Source: Phycisphaerae bacterium (GTDB lineage Bacteria > Planctomycetota > Phycisphaerae > Phycisphaerales > UBA1924). From it: a stretch of DNA of 64,000 nucleotides. Shown piece after piece: positions 51,707 to 59,755 of this stretch. The notes beneath the pieces are model-generated. The model searched no databases, had not been told where the DNA came from, and saw only the letters and a list, made by a program, of their open reading frames with translations. Each line of letters opens with the position of its first letter. Within the stretch, counting starts at the first letter, position 1. Position numbers and translations under genes: made by a program. The stretch spans positions 124,001-188,000 of the forward strand of contig BQMO01000005.1 in assembly GCA_022180725.1 (NCBI GenBank). Reading direction: 5' to 3'.

Positions 51707-53671
51707 TTACTGGAGGTTGACCAAGACGAGGACCATCCCTTTTTCACCCTTGGACAAGCGCGACATGGCCTTGCCGATGGTCGCGCCGTGGGCGCGGTCA
51801 TGATCGACCACGGGCATGGCGTACCCCGGCGTATCCGAGGTCGTCAGCAGGTCGCCCGGCTCCACGGCGGCGAGCGTCGCATCAACAAAGGTCCACACGC
51901 GGCCTGACAGCGCGATGGGCTTGGCGTTCTCCTGCCCCTCGAACTGCCCGAGCACCATGCCCGCGGAAAGTTCGTTGGCGCCCGAAACGATGCCCGCGAC
52001 GCGGCGGTTGTACGCGCCCGCGGCGATCTCCATCCCGCCCTCGTGCTCGTCGTCGATCATGACGACCATGCCCGGCTCGATGGTCTGGGCCGTGTCCTTG
52101 AACTCGAAGTTCTCGGCGAGATCGGCCCCGCCGCGGATGGTGAGCACGCCGACGCTCGCCGTGCCGACGACATAGAGCGCCGCCCCGCCCGAAACGCCCG
52201 TGTCGAAGTATCCGCCGTACCCATCGACGCTGTACCCGCGCACGCCGTTGCCCGTGCCGCTGTTGTACCCGTAGATCGCGGTGACAGCACTGCCGCTCGT
52301 GGCGTACACACCGTAGCCGGTAGCGCTGGTGAAGTACCCGCCCCAGCCGCCGCCGGCGTGCGAACCCCAGACGCCGATGCCCGAACCGCTGGTGCCGTTG
52401 TTCTGCCCGCGCACGCCTGTGGAGAACCCGCCGGGCGCCGTGGAGTTCATGACGCCGTGCACGGCGAAGGCGTTGGCGGTGGTCGAGTTGTTGCGGGCGT
52501 AGATCGTCGGGGCGACGCCGGTGGTGGTGTCGTTGAGGGCGTACAGGCCGTACCCATCGGGACTGTTATTCTCGCAATACAGGCCGTAGGTCGTGCCGCT
52601 GGTGGCGGTGTTATTGAAGTACCCGCCATAGCCCGAGGTGCTGTTGTTGACGATGTAGGCGCCGTACGTGGCGCCCGTGCCGGTCATGGAGGCGTAAAGC
52701 CCGCGACCGCCGGGCGTTTCGTTGGTCGTGTAGAAGGAGTACCCGAGGCCCGTGGTGCCGTTGAGGAACGCGCGCACGCCGTAGCGGGTGGAAAGCCCTT
52801 CCACCGTGAAGGTGCCGCCGTAGGCGAGAACGCCCGCGGTCGTCACGATGTTATTGACGCCCAGCGTGGTGCCGCCGTTTCCGTCGATCTGCAACGCGAA
52901 CCCGCCCAGGGTGGTGCGTTCGATCTGCAGATTGGCCGACGGAGCACCGGCAGCGCCCATCTTGGTATTGGCCGTAAACGTGTTGACGGCGCTGAACGTG
53001 TTGGTGGCGTTGCGCAGCGCGACGTTGGCGGAGAGCAGCGAGTCGGAGAGCGTGCCGGTTGAGATGTTCGAGGCGTTGAGCCCGGTCAGGTTGGCGCCGT
53101 TGCCGAAGTACGTGTTGCCGACGTTGCTGAACGTGAGCACGCCCGAGTAGGCCCCGCCGAGGCGGCCCGAGGGCAGCGTGCCGCTCGAGAGGTTGCTGGC
53201 GTTGGTGTAGAACGACGAGCCTTGCCCGCCGAGGTTCAGGGCGTTGCTCGCCGTCGCCGCCGTGCCGGAGTTCGCGGCGTACCACGCGTGCGGGGCGGAG
53301 GTCAGTTCCTGCCGCGGCGCGAGCGTGGTGTACCCGCCCCCGCCGCTCGGACGCACGTCGATCTCCAACCAGCGCTTCGTGCCGTCGAACGCGGCGGCGC
53401 CGAAGTTCAGCGGGGTGGTCGTGAACTTGCCGTTCGTGACGGCCAGGGTCTGCGTAAGTTGCGCCCCCTGCTGCACGCCGCCCACCGAGGCGTTGTACAG
53501 GCGGAAGCGGAAATCAAAGTTCCCGTTCGCCGGCGTCCCGCCATCGCTCAGTTCACCCTGGTGCGTAAACCCGGGGTCGATCGCCTGGGCCTGAACGTTG
53601 GACGTGGCCAGCCCGGCGCAGCACGCGAGCGCGAGCGGAAGAACACGGACGATCGATGATGCACGAGCCAT
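51707..53671 (-). CDS. secreted fibre-like protein with YG repeats
   Basis: A 654-residue exported protein. A signal peptide (to about 29) precedes an FTHQGELSDGGTPANGNFDF domain (about 34-140), homologous to the start of the protein at 14613-17210. A low-complexity Asn/Ser/Thr-rich region follows (SNLSSGTLPSG, NVALRNATNTFSAVNTFTAN), as in phage tail fibres. About ten irregular YG(A/G/L/V)Y repeats occupy about 320-530. The C-terminal domain (GGADLAENFEFKDT onward, with RRVAGIVSG and GDLLTTSDTPGYAM) resembles tail-fibre-type terminal domains. It is probably a trimeric surface fibre. GGGGAGG precedes the start. It heads an operon with two metzincins. Confidence 0.8.
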   Translation of the reverse strand: MARASSIVRVLPLALACCAGLATSNVQAQAIDPGFTHQGELSDGGTPANGNFDFRFRLYNASVGGVQQGAQLTQTLAVTNGKFTTTPLNFGAAAFDGTKRWLEIDVRPSGGGGYTTLAPRQELTSAPHAWYAANSGTAATASNALNLGGQGSSFYTNASNLSSGTLPSGRLGGAYSGVLTFSNVGNTYFGNGANLTGLNASNISTGTLSDSLLSANVALRNATNTFSAVNTFTANTKMGAAGAPSANLQIERTTLGGFALQIDGNGGTTLGVNNIVTTAGVLAYGGTFTVEGLSTRYGVRAFLNGTTGLGYSFYTTNETPGGRGLYASMTGTGATYGAYIVNNSTSGYGGYFNNTATSGTTYGLYCENNSPDGYGLYALNDTTTGVAPTIYARNNSTTANAFAVHGVMNSTAPGGFSTGVRGQNNGTSGSGIGVWGSHAGGGWGGYFTSATGYGVYATSGSAVTAIYGYNSGTGNGVRGYSVDGYGGYFDTGVSGGAALYVVGTASVGVLTIRGGADLAENFEFKDTAQTIEPGMVVMIDDEHEGGMEIAAGAYNRRVAGIVSGANELSAGMVLGQFEGQENAKPIALSGRVWTFVDATLAAVEPGDLLTTSDTPGYAMPVVDHDRAHGATIGKAMSRLSKGEKGMVLVLVNLQ

Positions 53672-53845
53672 GAGAACCTCCCCGGTTTGAATGCGGATAC
53701 CCCCAACACGCGCTCCGACGGCCTCCGCCGGGAGTCACGGTCACCACTAGTAAACCAATTTCACAGATTCGTGCAAGTCCGTAATCACAAGAACCGAGGC
53801 CATGCTGGCCTCCGGGCACGCCTCGGTGAGCGCAACCGCCGCGCC

Positions 53846-54748
53846 CTAGTCCGGCACCGCGACCACAAAACTAGGTTGGACAACCCCTTCCGGGTTCGCA
53901 CGAGTGCGCACTCGGATCGGCGCGCCGTTCACCAGGTTGAATGGATATTTTTCCCGTAGAAGTTTGAGCAGAGGGCTTTCTCGCCCCGGACGGGTCGTGT
54001 CGTACTCCTTCTCTGAGAAAACGCCGACCGTCACCATGCTGCGCCTCGGGCCGTGGTAATAAAACGCCTCGTCCCCGTCCTGCCGCAGGCGACGGGCTGC
54101 CTCTTCCGCGGCTTTGCGAATCTCGGCCAAGTCCTCGGGCAACGCGTCCTTCCCGTCGGCCCGTTCATACGCCGCAATCTGAAGCGTGAACGCCGCCCGC
54201 TTCCCCACGCGCTTCTTGAGCGTCGCCAAATCCATCTCACCACCCACGACCGCGGAGCCTTCGAACGCGGGCGGAATCAGCATCGCGCCGGCGTACGGCA
54301 TCCGACCATCGATTTCGAGCGTACGGATACGACGCAGTTCCGCGAGCGCGCTCTCGTCCGTCGCCGACGCGTACGAGCCGTACGTCACCGCCAGCACCTT
54401 GCCTTGCTTCTCGAGCCGGGCCGCGTGAAGCCCTGTCTGCATGCGCACCGTGCCGACGAGTTGCATGGTCGCGATGTCGTCGGCGCCCGCTGCGGCTACG
54501 GCGAGGAGCAGTTTCCATCCGCCGTCCGCGGGGGCGTTTGAGCCGGCCTTGGGCGCGCCGAAGATCGCCGAGGCCTCGCCGGTAAACCGGTCTGACGGCG
54601 ACGGTCCCGCGGGCTGGCGCGGCGCGGTCTGACACGCGAACATCACGACCGCACAACCGACAGCCACCAGGCCGGGCACACTCAAAAGAACGAAATCTTT
54701 TTGCCCGGTCCGCTGATTGGTTATTGTCTGTAAGTATTTAGAACGCAT
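53846..54748 (-). CDS. membrane-anchored protein with SPOR-like C-terminal domain
   Basis: A 300-residue protein with a short cytosolic N-terminus and one transmembrane helix (about 20-41, VLLSVPGLVAVGCAVVMFAC). The periplasmic part has two similar halves. The second (AAFTLQIAAYERADG...EEAARRLRQDGDEAFYYHGP) has the SPOR-domain pattern of a strand, two helices and a strand pair, which binds denuded peptidoglycan at division sites. The assignment is by pattern only. The first codons are noticeably AT-rich. It is divergent from flgM. Confidence 0.55.
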   Translation of the reverse strand: MRSKYLQTITNQRTGQKDFVLLSVPGLVAVGCAVVMFACQTAPRQPAGPSPSDRFTGEASAIFGAPKAGSNAPADGGWKLLLAVAAAGADDIATMQLVGTVRMQTGLHAARLEKQGKVLAVTYGSYASATDESALAELRRIRTLEIDGRMPYAGAMLIPPAFEGSAVVGGEMDLATLKKRVGKRAAFTLQIAAYERADGKDALPEDLAEIRKAAEEAARRLRQDGDEAFYYHGPRRSMVTVGVFSEKEYDTTRPGRESPLLKLLREKYPFNLVNGAPIRVRTRANPEGVVQPSFVVAVPD

Positions 54749-54968
54749 GGTGTTAGCGTCGTGTTCGTGCCGCCGTGCGATTGTGGAGGGGCGCGAAGGA
54801 CCGCGCCGATACCTTGTCCCGTCAGGCCACGGACCCACGGCCCGGACGAAGACGGGACGCCCCAAGCGTACCCGCGCCGGCACGGCTGCCGGGGAGCAAT
54901 GTCTTGGGTGGATTGGATGCACGGGCCCCCATCCTGTGCCCGGAAAGAACGACGAAGGAGTGCCGAGC

Positions 54969-55253
54969 ATGGACATGGAGATCAACGCGTGCAACGCCGC
55001 CGGGCTTGGACGTGTCGCCGATGCGGCCCCGATGCGGGCCGCGCGCCACCCCGACGCTGACGTATCCGCCCCTCGCCGTGGAGCCGACCGCGTGGACCTT
55101 TCCCCCGACGCCCAACTGCTGGCCTCGCTGCGCGACCTGCCCGCGCGCCAGGACCTTGTCGACGCCATCCGCGGAGAGATCGCCCGCGGGGAATACGACA
55201 CCCCGGAGAAACTCGACGCCGCCCTCGAGGAACTCCTCCGCGACGTGCTGTAG
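54969..55253 (+). CDS. flgM: anti-sigma-28 factor FlgM-like
   Basis: A 94-residue protein with a disordered, basic N-terminal half. The C-terminal half (DRVDLSPDAQLLASLRDL, RQDLVDAIRGEIARGEYDT and a final ALEELLRDVL helix) matches FlgM, which holds the flagellar sigma factor until the hook is complete. GAAGGAG upstream of the ATG decides the start within a longer open frame. No other flagellar genes are adjacent. It implies a flagellated organism and gives context for the Maf/Neu locus at 13-22 kb. Confidence 0.8.
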   Translation: MDMEINACNAAGLGRVADAAPMRAARHPDADVSAPRRGADRVDLSPDAQLLASLRDLPARQDLVDAIRGEIARGEYDTPEKLDAALEELLRDVL

Positions 55254-55267
55254 CGCCGTCGCACACC

Positions 55268-55903
55268 TTACCGCGACAACTCGACGACGAGGCTCCCCTT
55301 GGGTTCGTTCCCCACGGTGACGTGTCCGTACGCCTTGGGCTGCTCCTGGTGCTCGGCGGAGTAGTTCACGACGCGCGTAAAGCCCGCCTGCGCACAGAAG
55401 TCCTGCATCACCGAAAACGAGTACCCGAACTTGTGCTGCCCGTCGACGAACAGGTGGTTGATCGCCTGCCCGAGCGGGTCCTTGAACGATCGCGGATAAT
55501 GATCCTCGACTTCGCCCCGCGCGATCTTCAGCGCGTGCTCCATGCACGGGACGGCCACGCGCGCCACGCCCTGGTCCGTGAGCACGCGGCGAATCTCGCC
55601 CAGCAGCCGGATCGCCTCGTCGGGAAAGAGATGCTCGAGCGTGTGGCTGAGCCAGATGAACGCCACGCTCCGGTCCTTGAACGGGAGTCGGTTTCGCAGG
55701 TCGAGCCACAGGTCCATTTTTCGAAAACGGTTCCCGTCACAGTTGATCATCCCCGGCACGTAGGTCGCCCCGCACCCGAGGTTGAGGTAGTGCCCCTCGG
55801 GGTGCCGCGGCGTGGCAAAGCGCACGCGGGCCGACCAGGTCGACGGCAGGCACGCCCAGCGGTTGAAGAAGAACAGAACGTCCTTGATCTGCTGTCGGAT
55901 CAT
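55268..55903 (-). CDS. SAM-dependent methyltransferase (Methyltransf_11 type)
   Basis: A 211-residue class I methyltransferase-fold protein. LNLGCGATYVPGMINCDGN (about 40-58) is the SAM-binding loop. LPFKDRSVAFIWLSHTLEHL near 73-92 is the post-II/III motif, and LLGEIRRVLTDQGVARVAVP follows. Proteins of this type often modify glycans or lipids; the substrate is unknown. TACACT lies 8 nt before the ATG (leaderless). It converges on flgM, with 14 bases between the stops. Confidence 0.82.
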   Translation of the reverse strand: MIRQQIKDVLFFFNRWACLPSTWSARVRFATPRHPEGHYLNLGCGATYVPGMINCDGNRFRKMDLWLDLRNRLPFKDRSVAFIWLSHTLEHLFPDEAIRLLGEIRRVLTDQGVARVAVPCMEHALKIARGEVEDHYPRSFKDPLGQAINHLFVDGQHKFGYSFSVMQDFCAQAGFTRVVNYSAEHQEQPKAYGHVTVGNEPKGSLVVELSR

Positions 55904-55911
55904 GCGGCGGG

Positions 55912-55917
55912 AGTGTA
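55912..55917 (-). promoter_or_regulatory. -10 element TACACT of a leaderless methyltransferase gene
   Basis: The hexamer ends 8 nt before the ATG at 55903 on the minus strand. Confidence 0.5.
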
Positions 55918-55951
55918 GCGGGAGCCGCCCCCGCGTTGGGATGCGCGCCGA

Positions 55952-55957
55952 TACCCT
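55952..55957 (+). promoter_or_regulatory. -10 element TACCCT of leaderless purT
   Basis: The hexamer ends 5 nt before the ATG at 55963, with no Shine-Dalgarno site. Confidence 0.5.
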
Positions 55958-55962
55958 CGCCC

Positions 55963-57186
55963 ATGACCATGCCGACGCTGATGCTGCTGGGCGCGGGTGA
56001 ACTGGGCAAGGAAGTGGCGATTTCCGCGAAGCGCCTGGGGTGCCGGGTGGTCGCGGTGGATTCGTACGACGATGCCCCGGCGATGCAGGTCGCCGACGCG
56101 CGCGAGATCGTTTCCATGCTCGACGGGGACGCGCTCGAACGCGTCGTGCGATCGCACCTGCGCCCCGGGCCGGGGTGGTTCATCGTGCCCGAGGTCGAGG
56201 CCATCCGCACCGAGCGCCTGCTCGACCTCGAGCGGGCGGGGTTCCACGTCGTGCCCTCGGCCCGGGCAACCAACCTCACGATGAACCGCGACGCGATTCG
56301 TGCTCTGGCCGCCGAGACGCTCGGGCTGCCCACCGCGCGCTTCGCGTACGCCGAATCCGCCGCCGATCTCCGCGCCGCGGTCCGCGACACCACGGGCCTG
56401 CCGTGCGTGGTGAAGCCCGTGATGTCGAGCAGCGGGAAGGGGCAGTCCGTGGTGCGCCGCGCGGGCGAAGTGGACCGGGCGTGGGCGTACGCCGTGTCGA
56501 ACATGCGCGGCGACCGCCCGCGCGTCATCGTCGAAGAGTTCATCGACTTCGACTACGAGATCACGCTGCTCACGGTGCGCCAGCGCCCCCGCGTCGCCGG
56601 GAAGCGCCTGGCCGAGAAGGACCGCACGATCTTCGTCCGCCCCATCGGGCACCGCCAGGAGCGGGGCGACTACCAGGAATCGTGGATGCCCTGCCCGATG
56701 AAGCCCGCGCTCGTGCGCGAGGCCCAGCGCATGGCCCGCCTCGTGACGGCGGAGATCGCCGGGAAGGACGGCGCCGGGTTGTTCGGCGTGGAGTTTTTCG
56801 TGAAGGGCAACCGCGTGATCTTCTCGGAGTTGTCGCCCCGCCCGCACGACACGGGCATGGTCACGCTCGTGAGCCAGAACCTCAGCGAGTTCGACCTGCA
56901 CGTGCGGGCCGTCCTGGGCCTGCCCATTCCCGCGATCCGGTACGAGCGAGCCGCGGCCAGCGCGGTCATCCTCGCGCACCACGCCTCGCCCACTGCCCCG
57001 GCGTATGTCGGGCTGGACAAGGCCCTGGCCGCACCGGGTGTCGAGGTGCGCCTCTTCGGCAAGCCCTCGACGCGCATGTATCGACGGATGGGCGTGGCCC
57101 TCGCGGTGGCGACCTCGGCCAAGGCCGCCCGCGCCGCCGCGACGCGCGCCGCACGCCTCGTCCGCGTCGTCCCGGCAAGTCCATAG
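55963..57186 (+). CDS. purT: formate-dependent GAR formyltransferase PurT
   Basis: A 407-residue ATP-grasp enzyme that uses formate and ATP to formylate glycinamide ribonucleotide in purine synthesis. Signatures are LMLLGAGELGKEVAISAKRLG (6-26), EVEAIRTERLLDLE, the ATP-binding SSSGKGQSVVR, EEFIDFDYEITLLTVR, and GLFGVEFFVKGNRVIFSELSPRPHDTGMVT near 265-295. The C-terminus is extended by an Ala/Arg-rich tail. The length and motifs are complete. Confidence 0.95.
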   Translation: MTMPTLMLLGAGELGKEVAISAKRLGCRVVAVDSYDDAPAMQVADAREIVSMLDGDALERVVRSHLRPGPGWFIVPEVEAIRTERLLDLERAGFHVVPSARATNLTMNRDAIRALAAETLGLPTARFAYAESAADLRAAVRDTTGLPCVVKPVMSSSGKGQSVVRRAGEVDRAWAYAVSNMRGDRPRVIVEEFIDFDYEITLLTVRQRPRVAGKRLAEKDRTIFVRPIGHRQERGDYQESWMPCPMKPALVREAQRMARLVTAEIAGKDGAGLFGVEFFVKGNRVIFSELSPRPHDTGMVTLVSQNLSEFDLHVRAVLGLPIPAIRYERAAASAVILAHHASPTAPAYVGLDKALAAPGVEVRLFGKPSTRMYRRMGVALAVATSAKAARAAATRAARLVRVVPASP

Positions 57187-57198
57187 CGGGTGGTTGCT

Positions 57199-57217
57199 CC
57201 CCTCCCCTCAGGAGGGG
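57199..57217. repeat. hairpin CCCCTCC/GGAGGGG after purT
   Basis: Seven-bp arms with a 5-nt loop lie 13 bases after the purT stop. There is no T-tract on the plus strand, so it may be a weak terminator or a dispersed GC-rich repeat. Confidence 0.45.
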
Positions 57218-57241
57218 GCTTGGTGGTCGCCCTCTTGGGTA

Positions 57242-57262
57242 GCCCGGCACTCCGTGCCGGGC
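57242..57262. repeat. perfect hairpin GCCCGGCAC-TCC-GTGCCGGGC
   Basis: Nine-bp arms with a 3-nt loop, embedded in a TAGCCCGGCACTCCGTGCC-type string that looks like a dispersed palindromic repeat of the REP kind. Only one copy was noticed here. Confidence 0.5.
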
Positions 57263-57356
57263 ATGGCACGCCTTCCTTCCCCTTGTCCCCACCGAGATCC
57301 GCCGGCACGAGTGTCGAGTGTGGTGGCAGGTAGCGCCGAGTTTGTTCTCCCGTGCG

Positions 57357-57388
57357 GCCGAGATCGACGGCTCGGCGGCGATCTCGGC
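57357..57388. repeat. inverted repeat GCCGAGATCG-N12-CGATCTCGGC
   Basis: Perfect 10-bp arms flank a GC-rich 12-nt spacer. It could be an operator or a repeat remnant. No gene overlaps it. Confidence 0.45.
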
Positions 57389-57796
57389 GCCAGCGCGACT
57401 CGTCGAGCACCCTTCATCCCCAACATCGTCCTAGAGACAGACCGACGCCGCGCCCTCGGCGATCGAATATGCCGTCCGCACATGGCTCCGGCGATGCGAC
57501 GGCATGGGGTCGTGGTGGCGGCGGGTGTCCGTGGAACGAGGGCACCGTCGGCGGGTGTGCTCGTCTCGAAGCCCCATGTCGTACCCACCGCGGTCGTGCG
57601 CCTCGGCCGGTTCATGCCGATGCCGCTCGGTTATCGCCGCGGCTATCTCGTGGTTGACCAAGAAAACACGGGAAATCCGGCTTGCATTCCGCGTGCCGTG
57701 ATGCATGATGGACCCGGGATGTCGCGGCCGAGGATGAACGGGTGCAATGGCACCCTCCCGGCGGCGTTCCGCCTGCGTTCCATGGGGAGCGTTCAC

Positions 57797-59668
57797 ATGA
57801 GCGGCACGAGCATCCAGACGCGACGCGGGCAGGCCACGATCTTCTCCATCTTCACGTTGGGGCCGGGCATGCTTCTCCTGGGCATGGCGGCGGCGTACAT
57901 GGCCAGCGCGGCGTTGCCGCCCGTGCCCGTCCCGCCACAGAACCCGATCACGGAAGAAAAGCGCGTCCTTGGAAAGATTCTGTTCTGGGACGAACAACTC
58001 AGCACGAGCAATGTGGTGTCGTGCGGCACGTGCCACGTGCCCAATCGCGCCGGGGCGGACAACCGAATCGCGCGGAACTCGGGGAACGACAACGTCCTGA
58101 ACACGCCCGACGACATCCTCGGCTCGGCGGGGGTGATCCGCTCGGACGTGAACAACAACTACCTGCGCGACGCGAAGTTCGCGCTCAACCCGCAGATCAC
58201 CGGTCGGGCGGCCAACTCGCTGTTCGTGTCGGCGTACGCCATCGACACCTTCTGGGACGGCCGGGCACGCTCGCAGTTCGTGGACCCCGAAACGAACCAG
58301 GTGGTCATCCCCGCCGGGGGGGCGCTCGAAAGCCAGGCCGTCGGCCCGCCCGTGAACTCGGTGGAGATGGCCCACGACGCGATGGACTGGTCGCGGTTGA
58401 CGACGAAACTCGCCTCGGTGCGCCCGCTCGACCTGGCGACGGATATTCCGCCCGACGTGGCGTCGGCCCTGGCGGACCGCCCGAGTTACCCCGAACTCTT
58501 CCGCCGCGCGTTCGGTGACCCGCAGATCTCGGCGCGGCGGATCGCCTTCGCCATCGCGACGTACGAGCGCACGCTGATCGCCGACCAGACCCCGTTCGAT
58601 GCCTTCCGCGCGGGCGTGCCCGGGGCAATGACCCCCAACCAGGTCAACGGGTTCAACCAGTTCCAGAACCACAACTGCAACGCGTGCCACAGCCTGGCCG
58701 GCGACCTGTTCACCGACAACTCGTTCCGCAACATCGGGCTTCGCCCCGTGAACGAAGACCTCGGGCGGCAGATCGTGACGGGCAACCCGGCCGACCGCGG
58801 CAAGTTCAAGGTGCCCAGCCTGCGCAACGTGGGGCTGAAACTCACGTTCATGCACAACGGACAGTTCCAGACGCTGCAGGACGTGCTGGCCTTCTACGCC
58901 CGCGCCCCCGGCGCCCCGCCGCAGTTCCCGGATAACCGCGACCCGCTCATGAACACCATCGTCCCGCTGCCCCCCAACGAGGCGGCGCAGATTCAGGACT
59001 TCATCCAGAACGCGCTGACCGATCCGCGCGTGGCGGCCCAGTCGTTCCCGTTCAACAAGCCGACGCTCTTTGTCGATCGCCCACAGGACCGCGCCACGCT
59101 GCTGGGCGGGGGCGTGGCCGGGTCCGGGGGCGTGATGCCCCGGATCATCGTGCAGGCGCCCTCCATGATCGGCAACATGAACTACCGCGTGGGGCTGGAC
59201 GCATCGCTGGGCGGATCATCGGCCATGCTCGCGCTTTCGTCGAACCCCCCGGTGAACGGACGGATCACGCCGCAGACCCTGCTCGGGCCGGTGGCGTCTT
59301 CGGGCACCGGCGCGGGCACGGGCACCGCGACCTTGCACTGGCCGCTGACGCCCGGCACGGTATCGCCGGGCCAGGTGCTGTATGCCCAGTGGATCGTGAC
59401 CGATCCCGGTGCGCCCAGCAGCCAAGCGCTCTCGAACGTGGCGCGGATCCCGTTCTTCTGCGGGTCGTATGGCTGCCCGCCCGCGTGCAACCCGGACGTG
59501 AATGGCGACGGGGCCTCCAACGGTTTCGACGTCATGTGCCAGGAACTCGCCGTGGGCGGCGACTTCTCGTGCTACGTGCTGCCCGACGCGGACTTCAACG
59601 GCGACGGCGCGGTGAACGGGCTGGACGTGCTCGCGGTCGAAGAGGCCGTCGGCGGGCAGTGTCCGTAG
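57797..59668 (+). CDS. dihaem cytochrome c peroxidase-like protein with dockerin-like tail
   Basis: A 623-residue exported protein of the CcpA/MauG family. A signal segment (about 15-40) precedes the N-terminal haem site C76-G-T-C79-H80. The second site is C294-N-A-C297-H298, followed by KFKVPSLRNVGLKLTFMHNGQFQTLQDVLAFY, typical of the family. After about residue 440 a beta-rich region leads to two EF-hand-like calcium loops (DVNGDGASNGFDV and DFNGDGAVNGLDV), a dockerin-like ending also used by Phycisphaerae surface proteins. It probably reduces peroxide or oxidises a partner at the cell surface. GGGGAG before the ATG sets the start; the ATG at 57782 is less likely. Confidence 0.87.
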   Translation: MSGTSIQTRRGQATIFSIFTLGPGMLLLGMAAAYMASAALPPVPVPPQNPITEEKRVLGKILFWDEQLSTSNVVSCGTCHVPNRAGADNRIARNSGNDNVLNTPDDILGSAGVIRSDVNNNYLRDAKFALNPQITGRAANSLFVSAYAIDTFWDGRARSQFVDPETNQVVIPAGGALESQAVGPPVNSVEMAHDAMDWSRLTTKLASVRPLDLATDIPPDVASALADRPSYPELFRRAFGDPQISARRIAFAIATYERTLIADQTPFDAFRAGVPGAMTPNQVNGFNQFQNHNCNACHSLAGDLFTDNSFRNIGLRPVNEDLGRQIVTGNPADRGKFKVPSLRNVGLKLTFMHNGQFQTLQDVLAFYARAPGAPPQFPDNRDPLMNTIVPLPPNEAAQIQDFIQNALTDPRVAAQSFPFNKPTLFVDRPQDRATLLGGGVAGSGGVMPRIIVQAPSMIGNMNYRVGLDASLGGSSAMLALSSNPPVNGRITPQTLLGPVASSGTGAGTGTATLHWPLTPGTVSPGQVLYAQWIVTDPGAPSSQALSNVARIPFFCGSYGCPPACNPDVNGDGASNGFDVMCQELAVGGDFSCYVLPDADFNGDGAVNGLDVLAVEEAVGGQCP

Positions 59669-59741
59669 CCGCGCGGCCGCCCGGCTCGCCGCTGGAGCCC
59701 AGCGACACGCGGCGTGATCGCACGGCCTCGTGTCGCCGTGG

Positions 59742-59747
59742 TACCCT
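59742..59747 (+). promoter_or_regulatory. -10 element TACCCT of a leaderless gene
   Basis: The hexamer ends 8 nt before the GTG at 59756. The interval CTGCCCGC is identical to that before pyrB. Confidence 0.5.
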
Positions 59748-59755
59748 CTGCCCGC

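Larger units (their letters stand above)
57187..57796. other. 610-bp intergenic region with several hairpin elements
   Basis: This is the largest gene-free stretch in the window. It contains three perfect inverted repeats (57199-57217, 57242-57262 and 57357-57388). Open frames across it have no credible start, domain or ribosome site. It may be a graveyard of small dispersed repeats or a long leader for the following peroxidase gene. Confidence 0.5.

Noticed and set aside
54717-54968. Upstream in-frame extension of flgM
   Set aside because: The extension is low in coding character and Cys/Arg-rich. GAAGGAG and normal FlgM length support 54969.
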